Source of the DNA: Rhodobium orientis
GTDB lineage: Bacteria; Pseudomonadota; Alphaproteobacteria; Rhizobiales; Rhodobiaceae
Direction: 5' to 3'
Assembly: GCF_003258835.1 (NCBI RefSeq)
Contig: NZ_NPEV01000025.1
Span: 1 to 64,000 of the forward strand
Length of the DNA: 64,000 nt
Part shown: positions 33,601-42,500 of the stretch, in pieces
Position numbering within the stretch: the first letter of the stretch is position 1
How the letters are laid out: every line of letters begins with the position of its first letter
Program-made: the position numbers and the translations under genes
Notes under the pieces: model-generated
What the model saw: the letters and a program-made list of their open reading frames with translations, nothing else
Told to the model about the DNA's origin: nothing
The model's database searches: none

Positions 33601-34787
33601 GCCGCCTCCCCCTTGGATGCGCCGCGCGCGGCCGCGATTTCCTCTTCGGAAAGGCCGAGTTCCGTCAGCACCTCGGTGCTGTCGGCGCCGATGTCGGCGA
33701 GGTATTCGCCGTGGCAGGTGAAGGACTGGCCGTCGATCTCCACCGGCAGGCCGGGCGCCCGGAAGGTGGTGCCGTCGGCCATCGTCGTGGTGATGAGACC
33801 GCCGGGCCGGTTGACGTGGGGGTCGTCATACATCTCCGCCGGCCGGGCGATCGGCGAGAACGGAATGCCGGTCTCCTCGAAGGCGACGGCCAGCTCGTCG
33901 AAGTCGCGCTTGGCGATCGCCTTGGCAAAAATCGGCACGGTCCACTCGCGGGCATCGATCTGCGCCATGCGCGACTGCAGGTCGGGATGGTCGAGAAGCT
34001 CCTGCAGCTCCAGGATCCGGCACAGGATGCCCCACTGGCCCTCGGTGACGGCGCCGACGAAGATCTGCCGGCCGCTCACCGTCTCGAAGATGTCGTAGAC
34101 CGGCCAGGAGAAATCCCGTTCCGGCATCGGCGGCGCCTCGCGGCCCTCGATGTCGAACTGCACCATGTGCTGGGCGACGAGCAGCAGGCAGTTCTCGAAA
34201 AGGCCGACGCGCACGGCGCGGCCCTTGCCGTCCTTGTCGCGCTCGAACAGGGCCGCCAGCACCGACAGGGCGCCGAAGAGGCCCGCCATAATGTCATTGG
34301 CGGAGGACCCGATGCGCAGCGGCCGGCCGGTCGGTCCGGTCATATAGGCCATGCCGGTCATCATCTGCACCACCTCGTCGAGCGCCGTGCGCTCCTTATA
34401 GGGGCCGTGCAGAAAGCCCTTGCAGGAGGCAACGACGAGGCGCGGATATTTCTCGCGCAGCATCTCCGGCGCAAAGCCCATCTTGGCGAGCGAGACGTCG
34501 CGAAAGTTTTCCACGAACACGTCGGCGGTCTTCAAAAGCTTGTCGAGGGCGGCGCGGCCGGCGTCGGACTTCAGGTCCAGCGTCACCGACTTCTTGCCGC
34601 GGTTGAAGGTCGGAAAGAACCCCCGGCCCATGCCGGTGAGGTCGCGGGTCTTGTCGCCCTCCGGCGGCTCGACCTTGATCACCTCCGCGCCGAGGAAGCT
34701 TAGGAACATCCCGCAGGACGGTCCGAGAATCATGTGGCTCATCTCCACGACGCGGACGCCGTCGAGCGGTTTGAAAGCTGGTTCCAT
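33597..34787 (-). CDS. Class III (CaiB/BaiF family) CoA-transferase
   Basis: A 396-residue enzyme with the family N-terminus LDGVRVVEMSHMILGPSCGM, EVIKVEPPEGDKTRD, FFPTFNRGKKSVTLDLK and the catalytic aspartate expected in the ALDEVVQMMTG stretch. The formyl-CoA transferase fold moves CoA from a donor such as succinyl-CoA or acetyl-CoA to a carboxylate. It is the first gene of an operon with an HMG-CoA-lyase family enzyme and a TRAP transporter and is divergent from a LysR regulator. The likely role is to activate the imported acid for cleavage. Confidence 0.9.
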   Translation of the reverse strand: MEPAFKPLDGVRVVEMSHMILGPSCGMFLSFLGAEVIKVEPPEGDKTRDLTGMGRGFFPTFNRGKKSVTLDLKSDAGRAALDKLLKTADVFVENFRDVSLAKMGFAPEMLREKYPRLVVASCKGFLHGPYKERTALDEVVQMMTGMAYMTGPTGRPLRIGSSANDIMAGLFGALSVLAALFERDKDGKGRAVRVGLFENCLLLVAQHMVQFDIEGREAPPMPERDFSWPVYDIFETVSGRQIFVGAVTEGQWGILCRILELQELLDHPDLQSRMAQIDAREWTVPIFAKAIAKRDFDELAVAFEETGIPFSPIARPAEMYDDPHVNRPGGLITTTMADGTTFRAPGLPVEIDGQSFTCHGEYLADIGADSTEVLTELGLSEEEIAAARGASKGEAA

Positions 34788-34848
34788 GGGCTCCCTGCCC
34801 TTGTTGCTCTTGTTGACGAGCGGCGGAGTTTAGTGTTGCCGGTTCATT

Positions 34849-34883
34849 TTCGAAATTCTATTGATTCGAACTCATCATTCGAA
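34849..34883. promoter_or_regulatory. Cluster of three TTCGAA palindromes, probable LysR operator
   Basis: Three copies of TTCGAA lie at 34849-34854, 34865-34870 and 34878-34883, all within the 111-base gap between the CoA-transferase gene and the LysR gene. The spacings are 16 and 13 bases. The AT-rich palindromes just upstream of both starts fit a LysR-type binding and activation site. Binding is not shown. Confidence 0.5.
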
Positions 34884-34898
34884 AAAACAGAACGCAAG

Positions 34899-35828
34899 AT
34901 GGACTCCCGCCAGCTCCGTTACTTCGCCGCGATCTTCGAGGCCCGGTCGCTGTCGCGGGCCTCCGAGGCGCTTCATATCGCGCCCTCGGCCCTCAGTCAC
35001 CACCTCGCCAACCTGGAAGAGGAACTGGCGACCGCGCTTTTTGTCCGAAAACCCCGCGGCATGCAGCCGACGGCGGCGGGCGAGCGGCTGTTCGGGCATG
35101 CGCGGGTGATCCTGCGTGCGATCGCCAGCGCCGAGCGGGACGTGCGCGACGCCGGCCGGGAGATCTCCGGCGAGGTCGCCGTCGGCATGGCCTTTTCCGC
35201 GGTCAAGACCATCGGCGTGCCGCTCCTGGAAAAGGTCGCGTGCGACTATCCGAAGCTGCGCCTTGCCTTGTCGGAAAGCCTTTCCGGCGCCACGCTCATG
35301 GAGCTGATGGCCTCGGAGATCGACCTTGCCATGGTCTACAACCCGCCGCTCGATCCGCGCCTGCGCTCCCAGCCGCTCCTTGAGGAGCGTATGGTCTGCA
35401 TCGGCCGGGCCGACGTCATCGGCGATACCGAGGAACCGCTCGCCTTCGACGACCTTCTGGACCTGCCGATCATCCTGTTGCGCCGTGGCAACTCGGCGCG
35501 GGCCATCGTCGACGACGCGGCGCTCCTGAAAAGGCTCGAGGCCCGCGCCCGGCTGCACCTCAATTCGGTGCAGGCGATCACCGGCTCGCTGCTCGCCGGC
35601 CTCGGCTGCGTCATCGGCACCCGGCACCTCATGCGCGAGCACCTGGAGGCCGGCCGGCTGATGGCCCGGCCGATCGTCGCCCCGGAGCTTTCCCGCACGC
35701 TCTGCCTGTGCGAATTGTCGGAGCGCCCCGCCACCTATGCCCGCGAGACCGTGCGCCAGCTTCTTATGCACTTCGTTCTCGATGCCATCGCCCGCGGCCT
35801 CTGGGACGCCCGCGCCGTCGACAAGTAG
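34899..35828 (+). CDS. LysR family transcriptional regulator
   Basis: A 309-residue regulator with an N-terminal winged helix (MDSRQLRYFAAIFEARSLSR, IAPSALSHHLANLEEELATA) and a substrate-binding effector domain at about 90-300 (GEVAVGMAFSAVKTIGVPLL, IDLAMVYNPP). It is divergent from the CoA-transferase/lyase/TRAP operon across 111 bases that hold three TTCGAA sites, and it probably activates that operon when the carboxylate is present. The start at 34899 gives the canonical LysR N-terminus; longer in-frame starts lie within the neighbouring gene. Confidence 0.9.
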   Translation: MDSRQLRYFAAIFEARSLSRASEALHIAPSALSHHLANLEEELATALFVRKPRGMQPTAAGERLFGHARVILRAIASAERDVRDAGREISGEVAVGMAFSAVKTIGVPLLEKVACDYPKLRLALSESLSGATLMELMASEIDLAMVYNPPLDPRLRSQPLLEERMVCIGRADVIGDTEEPLAFDDLLDLPIILLRRGNSARAIVDDAALLKRLEARARLHLNSVQAITGSLLAGLGCVIGTRHLMREHLEAGRLMARPIVAPELSRTLCLCELSERPATYARETVRQLLMHFVLDAIARGLWDARAVDK

Positions 35829-35849
35829 ATTCAAAGGAACGTTCAAGCC

Positions 35850-36317
35850 ATGAAGCTCGACCTCGACCCGATCGGCACCGTGCGCGGCGGCCGCGATGTC
35901 CCCGAAGACGACGACTGGGGCAAAAGCCTCTGCCGGCTGGAACTCGACGCGGAGCGCTTTTCCGAAGACGCGCTTTACGGCCTTGCCGACTTCTCCCATG
36001 CCGAGGTGGTGTTCGTGTTCGACCGGGTGCCGGACGAAAAAATCGTCGCCGGCGCCCGCCACCCGCGCGGCCGCAAGGACTGGCCGCTGGTCGGCATCTT
36101 CGCCCAGCGCGGCAAGAACCGTCCGAACCGCATCGGCGTCTCGGTCTGCGAGATCGTCGCCGTCTCCGGCACCACCGTCGAGGTCCGCGGCCTCGACGCC
36201 ATCGACGGCTCCCCGATCCTCGACATCAAGCCGGTGATGAAAGGCTTTTTGCCCCGCGGTGACGTCCGCGAACCGGACTGGGCGGCGGAGATCATGAAGA
36301 ATTACTGGAAGGCTTGA
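35850..36317 (+). CDS. trmO: tRNA (adenine-N6)-methyltransferase TrmO-like protein
   Basis: A 155-residue protein of the TsaA/UPF0066 family. The core is a small beta barrel with HPRGRKDWPLVGIFAQR, KNRPNRIGVSVCEIV and VRGLDAIDGSPILDIKP. TrmO uses S-adenosylmethionine to N6-methylate threonylcarbamoyl-adenosine 37 of threonine tRNA. This version lacks the C-terminal extension of the Escherichia coli protein, so activity on tRNA is inferred. It starts 21 bases after the LysR stop and could be co-transcribed with it by read-through. Confidence 0.85.
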   Translation: MKLDLDPIGTVRGGRDVPEDDDWGKSLCRLELDAERFSEDALYGLADFSHAEVVFVFDRVPDEKIVAGARHPRGRKDWPLVGIFAQRGKNRPNRIGVSVCEIVAVSGTTVEVRGLDAIDGSPILDIKPVMKGFLPRGDVREPDWAAEIMKNYWKA

Positions 36318-36380
36318 GGCGGGCTTTTTATGGAGGTCGACCTCGTGATCGTCGTTCCGTTGCCGAAGCGTCGGCGCTAT

Positions 36381-36824
36381 TTACGCTGCCTCATCCCATC
36401 GGATGTCCATTCGGCCGAACAAATCGCAACCGACCGCTTTCAGAGCGAGGTCCATCTGGTCCAAACCGGTTCCGTGATCGAGTTTGAACAGGCGGTCCAC
36501 CTGCTCCCTGTGCTTCCATCCCAGTCGGCGCTGCAGCTCAGCTCGCGAGACATTTTGCTCGAAGCAGAGCATGTATAGGACGGTTTTTAGCCAAGTCAGG
36601 GCGGGAAGTTGAACCGTATACTGAGAGGCATCTTCCGGATGCGGGACGGGGATGCGTTGTTTGGCGGCAATCCGCGCGGCGATCGCTTCTTCGAGTGCAT
36701 TTCGCCCGTTGCACATTGCGGAATCGAGGTCTTCGCCAAATGTGGCGACCTCCGGGAAATCCGGTGACGTGACGAAAAACGTTTCGTTGTCGTCCATGGA
36801 GAGGTCCAAGCGGAACCAATTCAT
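36381..36824 (-). CDS. hicB: HicB-type antitoxin with DNA-binding domain
   Basis: A 147-residue protein. Residues about 1-60 form the HicB partial RNase H-like fold (FFVTSPDFPEVATFGEDLDSAM, NALEEAIAARI). Residues about 80-140 form a helix-turn-helix (MLCFEQNVSRAELQRRLGWK, DLALKAVG) that should bind the promoter. It neutralises the HicA toxin encoded upstream and represses the pair. The toxin stop and this ATG overlap (ATGA). It converges with the trmO gene. Confidence 0.88.
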   Translation of the reverse strand: MNWFRLDLSMDDNETFFVTSPDFPEVATFGEDLDSAMCNGRNALEEAIAARIAAKQRIPVPHPEDASQYTVQLPALTWLKTVLYMLCFEQNVSRAELQRRLGWKHREQVDRLFKLDHGTGLDQMDLALKAVGCDLFGRMDIRWDEAA

Positions 36825-37012
36825 AGCTCGATCTCCAAATCCTTCAGAATTTTGTTGACGAGTCTGGTACCCAGCTCCTTTCGGGAGCCGTGCATCGGCA
36901 ACTGGCTCGTGCGATCTCCTCGGCGAATCGTCTTGTGACCGCTACCGCCCTTGTGGGTTTCAAACGAACAGCCATGCTTTTTGAGCAGCTTCTCAAGCTC
37001 TCTTGCATTCAT
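36821..37012 (-). CDS. hicA: HicA-type mRNA interferase toxin
   Basis: A 63-residue double-stranded-RNA-binding-fold toxin: ELEKLLKKHGCSFETHKGGSGHKTIRRGD with the catalytic histidine in GSGHK, followed by QLPMHGSRKELGTRLVNKIL. It cleaves mRNA when free of HicB. It is the first gene of the pair, as in most hicAB loci. The upstream 280 bases carry an inverted repeat and a direct repeat that probably form the operator. The locus has no nearby transposase but interrupts the space between trmO and the SOS cassette. Confidence 0.9.
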   Translation of the reverse strand: MNARELEKLLKKHGCSFETHKGGSGHKTIRRGDRTSQLPMHGSRKELGTRLVNKILKDLEIEL

Positions 37013-37016
37013 AATT

Positions 37017-37101
37017 TAGGCCGTAAAACGTTTTTGTGAAACTCCACAAAAACGTGAACAATCTAATCAAGCATGTCAAGCGTGTATTTGTAGGCCGTAA
37101 A
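37017..37101. promoter_or_regulatory. hicAB promoter and operator repeats
   Basis: A perfect 11-base inverted repeat, ACGTTTTTGTG (37028-37038) and CACAAAAACGT (37045-37055), with a 6-base loop, lies just upstream of hicA. It is a good HicB operator candidate. The 11-base direct repeat TAGGCCGTAAA occurs at 37017-37027 and again at 37091-37101, bracketing the inverted repeat and the AT-rich promoter stretch. Confidence 0.55.
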
Positions 37102-37263
37102 CACCCTGTGATTTTATCGGATTGCTCAATAGGAGACGAGCGTCGTTACCGAGCTTCGCTTTGTCAGTGAGTTCGTGATCGAGTCACACCAACGGCCAAT
37201 TTCAAACGGAAACAGACCCCTAAAACGCCCGCATTGACTCCTTTCAGCGGCGGTGCTTTCATA

Positions 37264-37278
37264 GAACAAAATGGGAAC
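37264..37278 (+). promoter_or_regulatory. LexA (SOS) box of the imuA operon
   Basis: GAAC-N7-GAAC (37264-37267 and 37275-37278) reads GTTC-N7-GTTC on the other strand, the exact alphaproteobacterial LexA site. It lies 21 bases before the imuA ATG, as expected for SOS-induced imuA-imuB-dnaE2. Confidence 0.87.
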
Positions 37279-37299
37279 ATTTAAAACCACGAGCAGGCC

Positions 37300-38142
37300 A
37301 TGCCGACGGAACTCGACCGGCTGCGCGCGAAGCTGTCGGCTTTCGCGCGACACCCCATGCACGACCCTGTCCCCTCGCCCGGCGGAGAAAGGAAAACCGG
37401 GCTCGGCCCGGCCGATCTCGACCGGTTCTTGGAAGGCGGGCTCGGCCGCGGCGCGCTGCATGAGATCTTTGCCGCCGGCCCCCTCGACGCCGGCGCTGCG
37501 GCCGGCTTTGCCGCCGCCCTCACCCGGCGCGTGCTCGACGACGCCTCGGCCGAAAAAAACGGCACGGACAAGACCGTCGTCTGGGTTCGCCAGGCCTTCG
37601 TCAATGTGGAGGCGGGAAGCCTCTACGGCCCCGGTCTTGCCGGCCTCGGCCTCGATCCGGCCGACCTCGTCCTTGTCGAGGCGAAAGATCCCCTCGGCGT
37701 CCTCAAGGCGGGGCTGGAAGCGGCGCGCTGTTCCGCGCTCGGCGCCGTCGTCATCGAGCCCTGGGGGGCGCCGAAGGTGCTCGACTTCACCGCCTCGCGC
37801 CGCCTGGCGCTCGCCGCCTCCGAGGCCGGCACCACCGTCCTCCTGTTGCGCCTGCAGGCGGAGCCCCAGCAGAGCGCGGCCGAGACCCGTTGGCGCGTTG
37901 CCGCCGGCCCCTCCCGGCCGCTCGCCGCCAACGCCCCCGGGGCCGCGGCCTTCACCATCGAGCTGTTGCGCCATCGCACCGGTCCCGCCGGCCGGCGCTG
38001 GCATCTGGAGTGGGATCATGGGCAGTGTCTCTTTACCCAACCCGCGCGCCGCGCGCCGCTACCTCGCCCTGTGGTTTCCCTACCTCAGCGCGGATCGCAT
38101 CCAGCGCCGCTCCCGGCAGAACGCACCCGCACCGGCACGTGA
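37300..38142 (+). CDS. imuA: SOS mutagenesis protein ImuA
   Basis: A 280-residue RecA-like protein without a full Walker A site. It has GGLGRGALHEIFAAGPLDAGA near residue 47, then VVWVRQAFVNVEAGSLYGPGL and the ImuA C-terminal region WRVAAGPSRPL plus RRWHLEWDHG. It helps ImuB and DnaE2 carry out translesion synthesis after DNA damage. The ATG is 21 bases downstream of the LexA box. The 3' end overlaps imuB by 125 bases, so the last ~40 residues are encoded in a dual-frame stretch. Confidence 0.9.
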   Translation: MPTELDRLRAKLSAFARHPMHDPVPSPGGERKTGLGPADLDRFLEGGLGRGALHEIFAAGPLDAGAAAGFAAALTRRVLDDASAEKNGTDKTVVWVRQAFVNVEAGSLYGPGLAGLGLDPADLVLVEAKDPLGVLKAGLEAARCSALGAVVIEPWGAPKVLDFTASRRLALAASEAGTTVLLLRLQAEPQQSAAETRWRVAAGPSRPLAANAPGAAAFTIELLRHRTGPAGRRWHLEWDHGQCLFTQPARRAPLPRPVVSLPQRGSHPAPLPAERTRTGT

Positions 38143-39586
38143 GAAAGGAGCCCCGCTCGTCTTCATCGAAAAGGACCGCAGCGCGCTCCGCCTTGCCGCC
38201 GGTGACGCCCGGGCCGAAAAGCTCGGCCTTTGCCCCGGGCTGGCGCTCGCCGATGCCCGCGCCCGCATTCCGGAGCTTGAGGCCGTGGAGATGGACCGCG
38301 CCGCCGACGCGGCGTTCCTGGAGCGCATCGCCGATTTCTGCGACCGCTATACGCCGCTGGTCGCCCTCGATCCGCCCGACGGCCTTATCCTCGACATCAC
38401 CGGCTGCGCCCATCTCCTGAACGGCGAGGACCGTCTCCACGCGGACATCAAAAAGCGCCTTGCCGCATTGGGGATCACCGTACGGGCAAGCATCGCCGGA
38501 ACGCCCGAGGCCGCAAAGGCCCTCGCCCGCTTCGGCCGCGAAAGAATCGTCCCGGCCGGCGGCGAGCCCGACGCCGTCGCTCCCCTTCCCGCCGCCGCCC
38601 TCGATCTCGCGCCCCAGACCGTCCAGGCGCTGTCGCGGGCGGGCCTGAAGACCGTCGGTGCCCTTGCTGAGCGCCCGCGCCCGCCGCTCGCCGCCCGCTT
38701 CGGTGCCGACCTTGTCGCCCGCCTTGCCGGCGTCCTCGGCGAGCGCGACCTGCGCATCACGCCGCGCCGGCCGATGCCGCCGACCATGGCCGAGCGGAGC
38801 TTTGCCGAACCCATCGGCCTTGAAGCCGACATGCTGGAAGCGCTGCGGAGCCTTGCCAGCCATGTCTGCGGGAGCCTTGAGACCCGCGGCGAGGGCGGGC
38901 GCAGCTTCGAGGCCGCCTTCTTTCGCACCGACGGCCGGGTCTTTCGCATCGGCATCGAGACCGTGGAGCCCCAGCGCGATCCGGCCGTACTGATACGCCT
39001 CTTCAGGGAACGCCTCGGCGCCCTCCCCGACCCGCTCGACCCCGGCTTCGGCTTCGATTTCATCCGCCTTGCGGTCATCGCCAGCGAGCCGGCCGCAATG
39101 CCCCAGACGAGCCTTGACGGCAGCGAGGCGGCCGAGCAGGAGGTGAGCGATCTCATCGACCGGCTGATCGCCCGCTTCGGGCGCGACGCTGTGCGCCGCT
39201 TCGTTGCCGTCGACAGCCACATCCCCGAGCTTGCCGCCCGCACCGTCCCGGCCCTCGGCGCGGCCGAGGACGGCACCCCTTGGATACCACCGGAGGCCCA
39301 AAGCCGCCCGATCCACCTGTTCGATCCGCCCCAGCCGATCGAGACCCTTGCCGAGGTGCCGGACGGCCCGCCCCTGCGCTTCCGCTGGCGCCGCGCCATG
39401 CACGACATCGCCCGCGCCGAGGGGCCGGAGCGCATCGCAGCGGAATGGTGGCGCGCCGACGGCCTGACCCGCGACTACTACCGCGTCGAGGACGGCGCCG
39501 GCCGGCGCTACTGGGTGTTCCGCGAGGGGCTCTACGGGCTGGAGGCGGAGCGGCCGCGCTGGTTCCTGCACGGAATTTTTCCATGA
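38018..39586 (+). CDS. imuB: Y-family polymerase-like protein ImuB
   Basis: A 522-residue protein with a Y-family-like fold (RYLALWFPYLSADRIQRRS, LVFIEKDRSALRLAAGDARA, GLCPGLALADARARIPEL, LILDITGCAHLLNGE). The acidic catalytic triad of active Y-family polymerases is not conserved, as in other ImuB proteins, so it acts as a scaffold that brings DnaE2 to the beta clamp. The C-terminal half ends WFLHGIFP. Its stop overlaps the dnaE2 start (ATGA). Confidence 0.92.
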   Translation: MGSVSLPNPRAARRYLALWFPYLSADRIQRRSRQNAPAPAREKGAPLVFIEKDRSALRLAAGDARAEKLGLCPGLALADARARIPELEAVEMDRAADAAFLERIADFCDRYTPLVALDPPDGLILDITGCAHLLNGEDRLHADIKKRLAALGITVRASIAGTPEAAKALARFGRERIVPAGGEPDAVAPLPAAALDLAPQTVQALSRAGLKTVGALAERPRPPLAARFGADLVARLAGVLGERDLRITPRRPMPPTMAERSFAEPIGLEADMLEALRSLASHVCGSLETRGEGGRSFEAAFFRTDGRVFRIGIETVEPQRDPAVLIRLFRERLGALPDPLDPGFGFDFIRLAVIASEPAAMPQTSLDGSEAAEQEVSDLIDRLIARFGRDAVRRFVAVDSHIPELAARTVPALGAAEDGTPWIPPEAQSRPIHLFDPPQPIETLAEVPDGPPLRFRWRRAMHDIARAEGPERIAAEWWRADGLTRDYYRVEDGAGRRYWVFREGLYGLEAERPRWFLHGIFP

Positions 39587-42500
39587 CCGCCTATGCCGAA
39601 CTGGCCGCGACCAGCAACTTCTCGTTTTTGCGCGGCGCCTCCCACCCCCAGGAACTTGTCGCCGAGGCGCTGCGCCTCGGCCATACCGGCCTCGGCATTG
39701 CCGACCGCAACAGCGTCGCCGGCGTCGTCCGCGCCCATGGCGCCTTCAAGGACCTGGAGGCGAAGCTGCAGGCAAAGACCGGCCGGCCGGTGCCACTCCC
39801 CTTCCGGCTTGCCGTCGGCAGCCGGCTGGTGTTTTGCGACGGCACACCGGAAATCCTCGCCTATCCCCAGAACCGCACCGGCTGGGCCTCCCTCTGCCGG
39901 CTTTTGAGCCTCGGCAAGCTGCGCGCGGAAAAGGGCGACTGCCTCATCCGGATCGACGACCTCCTCGCGGCCCTCGGCGACCTCCTCCTCGTCGTCATGC
40001 CCGGCGAGGGGGCGCTAGAGTCCGATTCAGGACCACACTCGGCCGAAACATCCGCTCCTTCGTCCCAATCTCCCTCAGGCGTCATTGCCGGGCTTGACCC
40101 GGCAATCCATTCGGACTTTCAGAACGCTCCGGCAGCGCCGCGTGGACCACCGGGTCGAAGCCCGGTGGTGACGCAGAGTGGAGAGCAAACGGGCGAGAGG
40201 GACATCCTCTTCTCCACCCTTAGCCGCCTAATCGATGCCGCGCCCGGCGCCGTCTGGCTCGCCGCCTCCATGCTCTATCGCGGCGACGACCGGCGCCGAC
40301 TTATTGGTCTCAAGACACTCGCCGAGGAAGCGGGCGTGCCGCTCCTTGCCGTCAACGACGTGCTCTATCACCGGCCGGAGCGGCGCCCCCTGCAGGACGT
40401 CGTCACCTGCATTCGCGAGGGGTTAAAACTCGCCAGCGCCGGCCGCCGCCTCAACGCCAATGCGGAGCGCCACCTGAAATACCCTGAGGAGATGGCCCGC
40501 CTGTTCCGCGACGCCCCGGAGGCGATCGCCGAGACCGGCCGGCTGCTGGAGCGTATCGACTTCTCCCTCGACGAGCTCTGCTACGAATACCCCGAAGAGA
40601 TGATCCCGCCGGGAAAGAGCCCGCAGGGCTGGCTGGAGGAACTGACCTGGAAGCGCGCGCGCTGGCGCTATCCGGACGGCGTTCCGGCAAAGGTCGAAAA
40701 GCTCCTCATCGACGAACTGACGCTGATTTCCGACCTCGACTACGCCCGCTATTTCCTCACCATCCACGACATCGTCCGCTTCGCCGAGGACCGCGGCATC
40801 CTCTGCCAGGGCCGCGGCTCCGCCGCCAATTCCGCCGTCTGCTACGTGCTCGGCATCACTGCCGTCGACCCGGCCGAGCACGACCTTTTGTTCGCCCGCT
40901 TCATTTCCGCCGAACGCAAGGAGCCGCCCGACATCGACGTCGATTTCGAGCACGAGCGGCGCGAGGAGGTGATCCAGCACATCTACCAGCGCTACGGCCG
41001 CGAGCGCGCCGGCATCGCCGCCACCGTCATCCGCTACCGGCCGAAGAGCGCCATCCGCGAGGTCGGCAAGGTCTTCGGTTTGACCGAAGATGTCACCGCC
41101 CGCCTTGCCGGCACGGTCTGGGGAAGCTGGGGCGACAACAAGGGCGCGCTCCGGGTGCGCGAGGCCGGACTCGATCCGGAAAACCCGCTGATAAAGCAGG
41201 CCGTCGACCTTGCCGGAACCCTGCTCGGCTTTCCCCGCCATCTCTCCCAGCATGTCGGCGGCTTCGTGCTGACCCGCGGCCGTCTCGACGAGCTGGTGCC
41301 GATCGGCAATGCGGCGATGGCGGACCGCACCTTCATCGAATGGGACAAGGACGACATCGACACCCTCGGGCTGATGAAGGTAGATGTGCTGGCCCTCGGC
41401 ATGCTGACCTGCATCCGCAAATGCTTCGAGCTGATGCGGGGCCATTGCGGCCTCGACCATGATCTCGCCAGCATCCCGCAGGAGGACGGGGCGGTCTACG
41501 AGATGCTGCAAAGGGGCGATTCCATCGGCGTCTTCCAGGTCGAAAGCCGGGCCCAGATCGCCATGCTGCCACGCCTGAAGCCGAAAGAGTTCTACGACCT
41601 CGTCATCGAGGTGGCGATCGTGCGCCCCGGCCCGATCCAGGGCGACATGGTGCACCCCTATCTGCGCCGGCGGAACGGCGAGGAGGCGGTGCACTTTCCC
41701 TCGCCCGCCCCGCCGCACGATCCGGACGAGCTTCGCAACGTGCTGAGCCGGACCCTCGGCGTGCCGCTGTTCCAGGAACAGGCCATGAAGGTCGCCATCG
41801 TCGCGGCGGAATTCACCGCCGACGAGGCCAACGGCCTGAGGCGCGCCATGGCCACCTTCCGCCATCTCGGCACCATCCACTCGTTCGAGGAAAAGATGGT
41901 CGAGGGCATGGTCCGGCGCGGCTATGAGCGCGACTTCGCCGAGCGCTGCTTCAACCAGATCAAGGGGTTCGGCGACTACGGCTTTCCGGAAAGCCACGCC
42001 GCCTCCTTTGCCAAGCTGGTCTACGTCTCCGCCTGGATCAAATGCCACCACCCGGCGGTCTTTGCCTGCGGCCTCCTCAACGCCCAGCCCATGGGGTTCT
42101 ATGCCCCGGCCCAGATCGTCCGCGACGCCCGCGAGCACGGGGTCGAGGTGCGCGGCCCCGACATCAACGCCAGCTTCTGGGACAACACCTTGGAGGAGGC
42201 CGCAAGCGGCGCCCTTACGCTGCGTCTCGGCTTTCGCCAGATCGACGGGTTCCGGGAGGACTGGGCAAAGACACTGACGGACGGGCGGGAGGACGGTTAC
42301 GGCGACGTGGAAACGCTCTGGCGCCGCACCGGTCTTCCCCATGGCGCGCTCAAAAAACTGGCCGACGCCGACGCCTTTCGCTCTCTAAAACTCGACCGGC
42401 GCGAGGCGCTGTGGGCCGTGCGGCGCCTGCCGGACGATGCGCCGCTGCCGCTGTTCGCCGCCGCCGAGGCGCGCGAGCTCGGCGAGGAGCCGCAAACGCT

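Noticed and set aside
40010-40200. Frameshift or assembly error in dnaE2
   Set aside because: The inserted stretch is in frame and is explained by a palindromic repeat with perfect inner and terminal dyads.
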